DNA of 5,454 nucleotides from Actinomycetota bacterium (GTDB taxonomy: Bacteria > Actinomycetota > Actinomycetes > Nanopelagicales > Nanopelagicaceae), in assembly GCA_009704555.1 (NCBI GenBank), contig WLDY01000059.1:1-5454 (forward strand), read 5' to 3'. Below are positions 5,404 through 5,454 of this stretch, in pieces. Below the pieces are notes generated by a model, which saw only the letters and a program-made list of their open reading frames with translations, made no database searches and was not told the origin of the DNA. The translations under genes were made by a program, and so were the position numbers. Position 1 is the stretch's first letter, and the number at the start of each line of letters is the position of its first letter.

Positions 5404-5454
5404 ATGTCAGCACTTCACATCGGAATGATCACTCGTGAGTGGCCACCGAAGGTA
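5404..5454 (+). CDS. glgA: Glycogen synthase / glycosyltransferase family 4, N-terminal fragment
   Basis: Seventeen codons are present before the window ends: MSALHIGMITREWPPKV. The hydrophobic strand followed by M-(I/L)-T-R-E-(Y/W)-P-P is the start of actinobacterial glycogen synthase/GlgM-type GT4 enzymes, which transfer glucose from ADP-glucose to a growing alpha-1,4-glucan or to maltose-1-phosphate. The divergent position next to glgC, which supplies ADP-glucose, supports this strongly. The short fragment cannot separate classical GlgA activity from the maltose-1-phosphate synthase (GlgM) activity reported for the mycobacterial homologue. Confidence 0.8.
   Translation, partial: MSALHIGMITREWPPKV

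Overview
The window looks like part of an actinobacterial (Actinomycetota) chromosome. The case rests on protein content. The DAHP synthase is class II and tracks Mycobacterium tuberculosis AroG almost motif by motif. The phosphofructokinase is of the actinomycete GGEDT/PKTIDND type. The glucose-1-phosphate adenylyltransferase has the actinobacterial LTADRAKPAVPFGG signature, and it is divergent from a glycogen synthase starting with an MITREWPP motif, as in mycobacteria. The strain cannot be named from this. No mobile elements, CRISPR arrays, rRNA or tRNA genes were seen, and the DNA is densely coding.

Layout. Positions 1-2476 hold a minus-strand run that reads from right to left: phosphofructokinase (pfk), then class II DAHP synthase 26 bp downstream, then a gene whose start overlaps the DAHP synthase stop by 4 bp (ATGA). 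That last gene leaves the window after 31 codons and looks like a 6-O-alkylguanine-DNA alkyltransferase. A 97-bp divergent intergenic region (2477-2573) separates pfk from a plus-strand gene for an iron-sulfur (6-4) photolyase of the PhrB/CryB family (2574-4118). Its stop codon overlaps that of the minus-strand glgC (4115-5338) tail to tail. A 65-bp divergent region (5339-5403) then leads into the plus-strand glycogen synthase, of which only 17 codons are present.

Function. Three genes handle central carbon: reversible fructose-6-P/fructose-1,6-P2 interconversion (predicted PPi-dependent from Asp104/Lys124), entry to the shikimate pathway from PEP and erythrose-4-P, and ADP-glucose synthesis for glycogen, with GlgA as the polymerising partner. 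Two genes repair DNA: one acts on UV (6-4) photoproducts and the other, probably, on alkylated guanine.

The most notable non-coding signal is promoter architecture. Four start codons (DAHP synthase, photolyase, glgC, glgA) each have a TANNNT hexamer 6-7 nt upstream and no convincing Shine-Dalgarno, which is the layout of leaderless actinobacterial transcripts. The two divergent intergenic regions also share a two-block element (TGACGGG, then AGTCTAGCG). In the photolyase, the lesion-site and Fe-S residues are conserved, but a Trp reported as an electron transmitter in PhrB is replaced by Glu. I see no wholly new system here. The interest lies in these promoter and active-site details.
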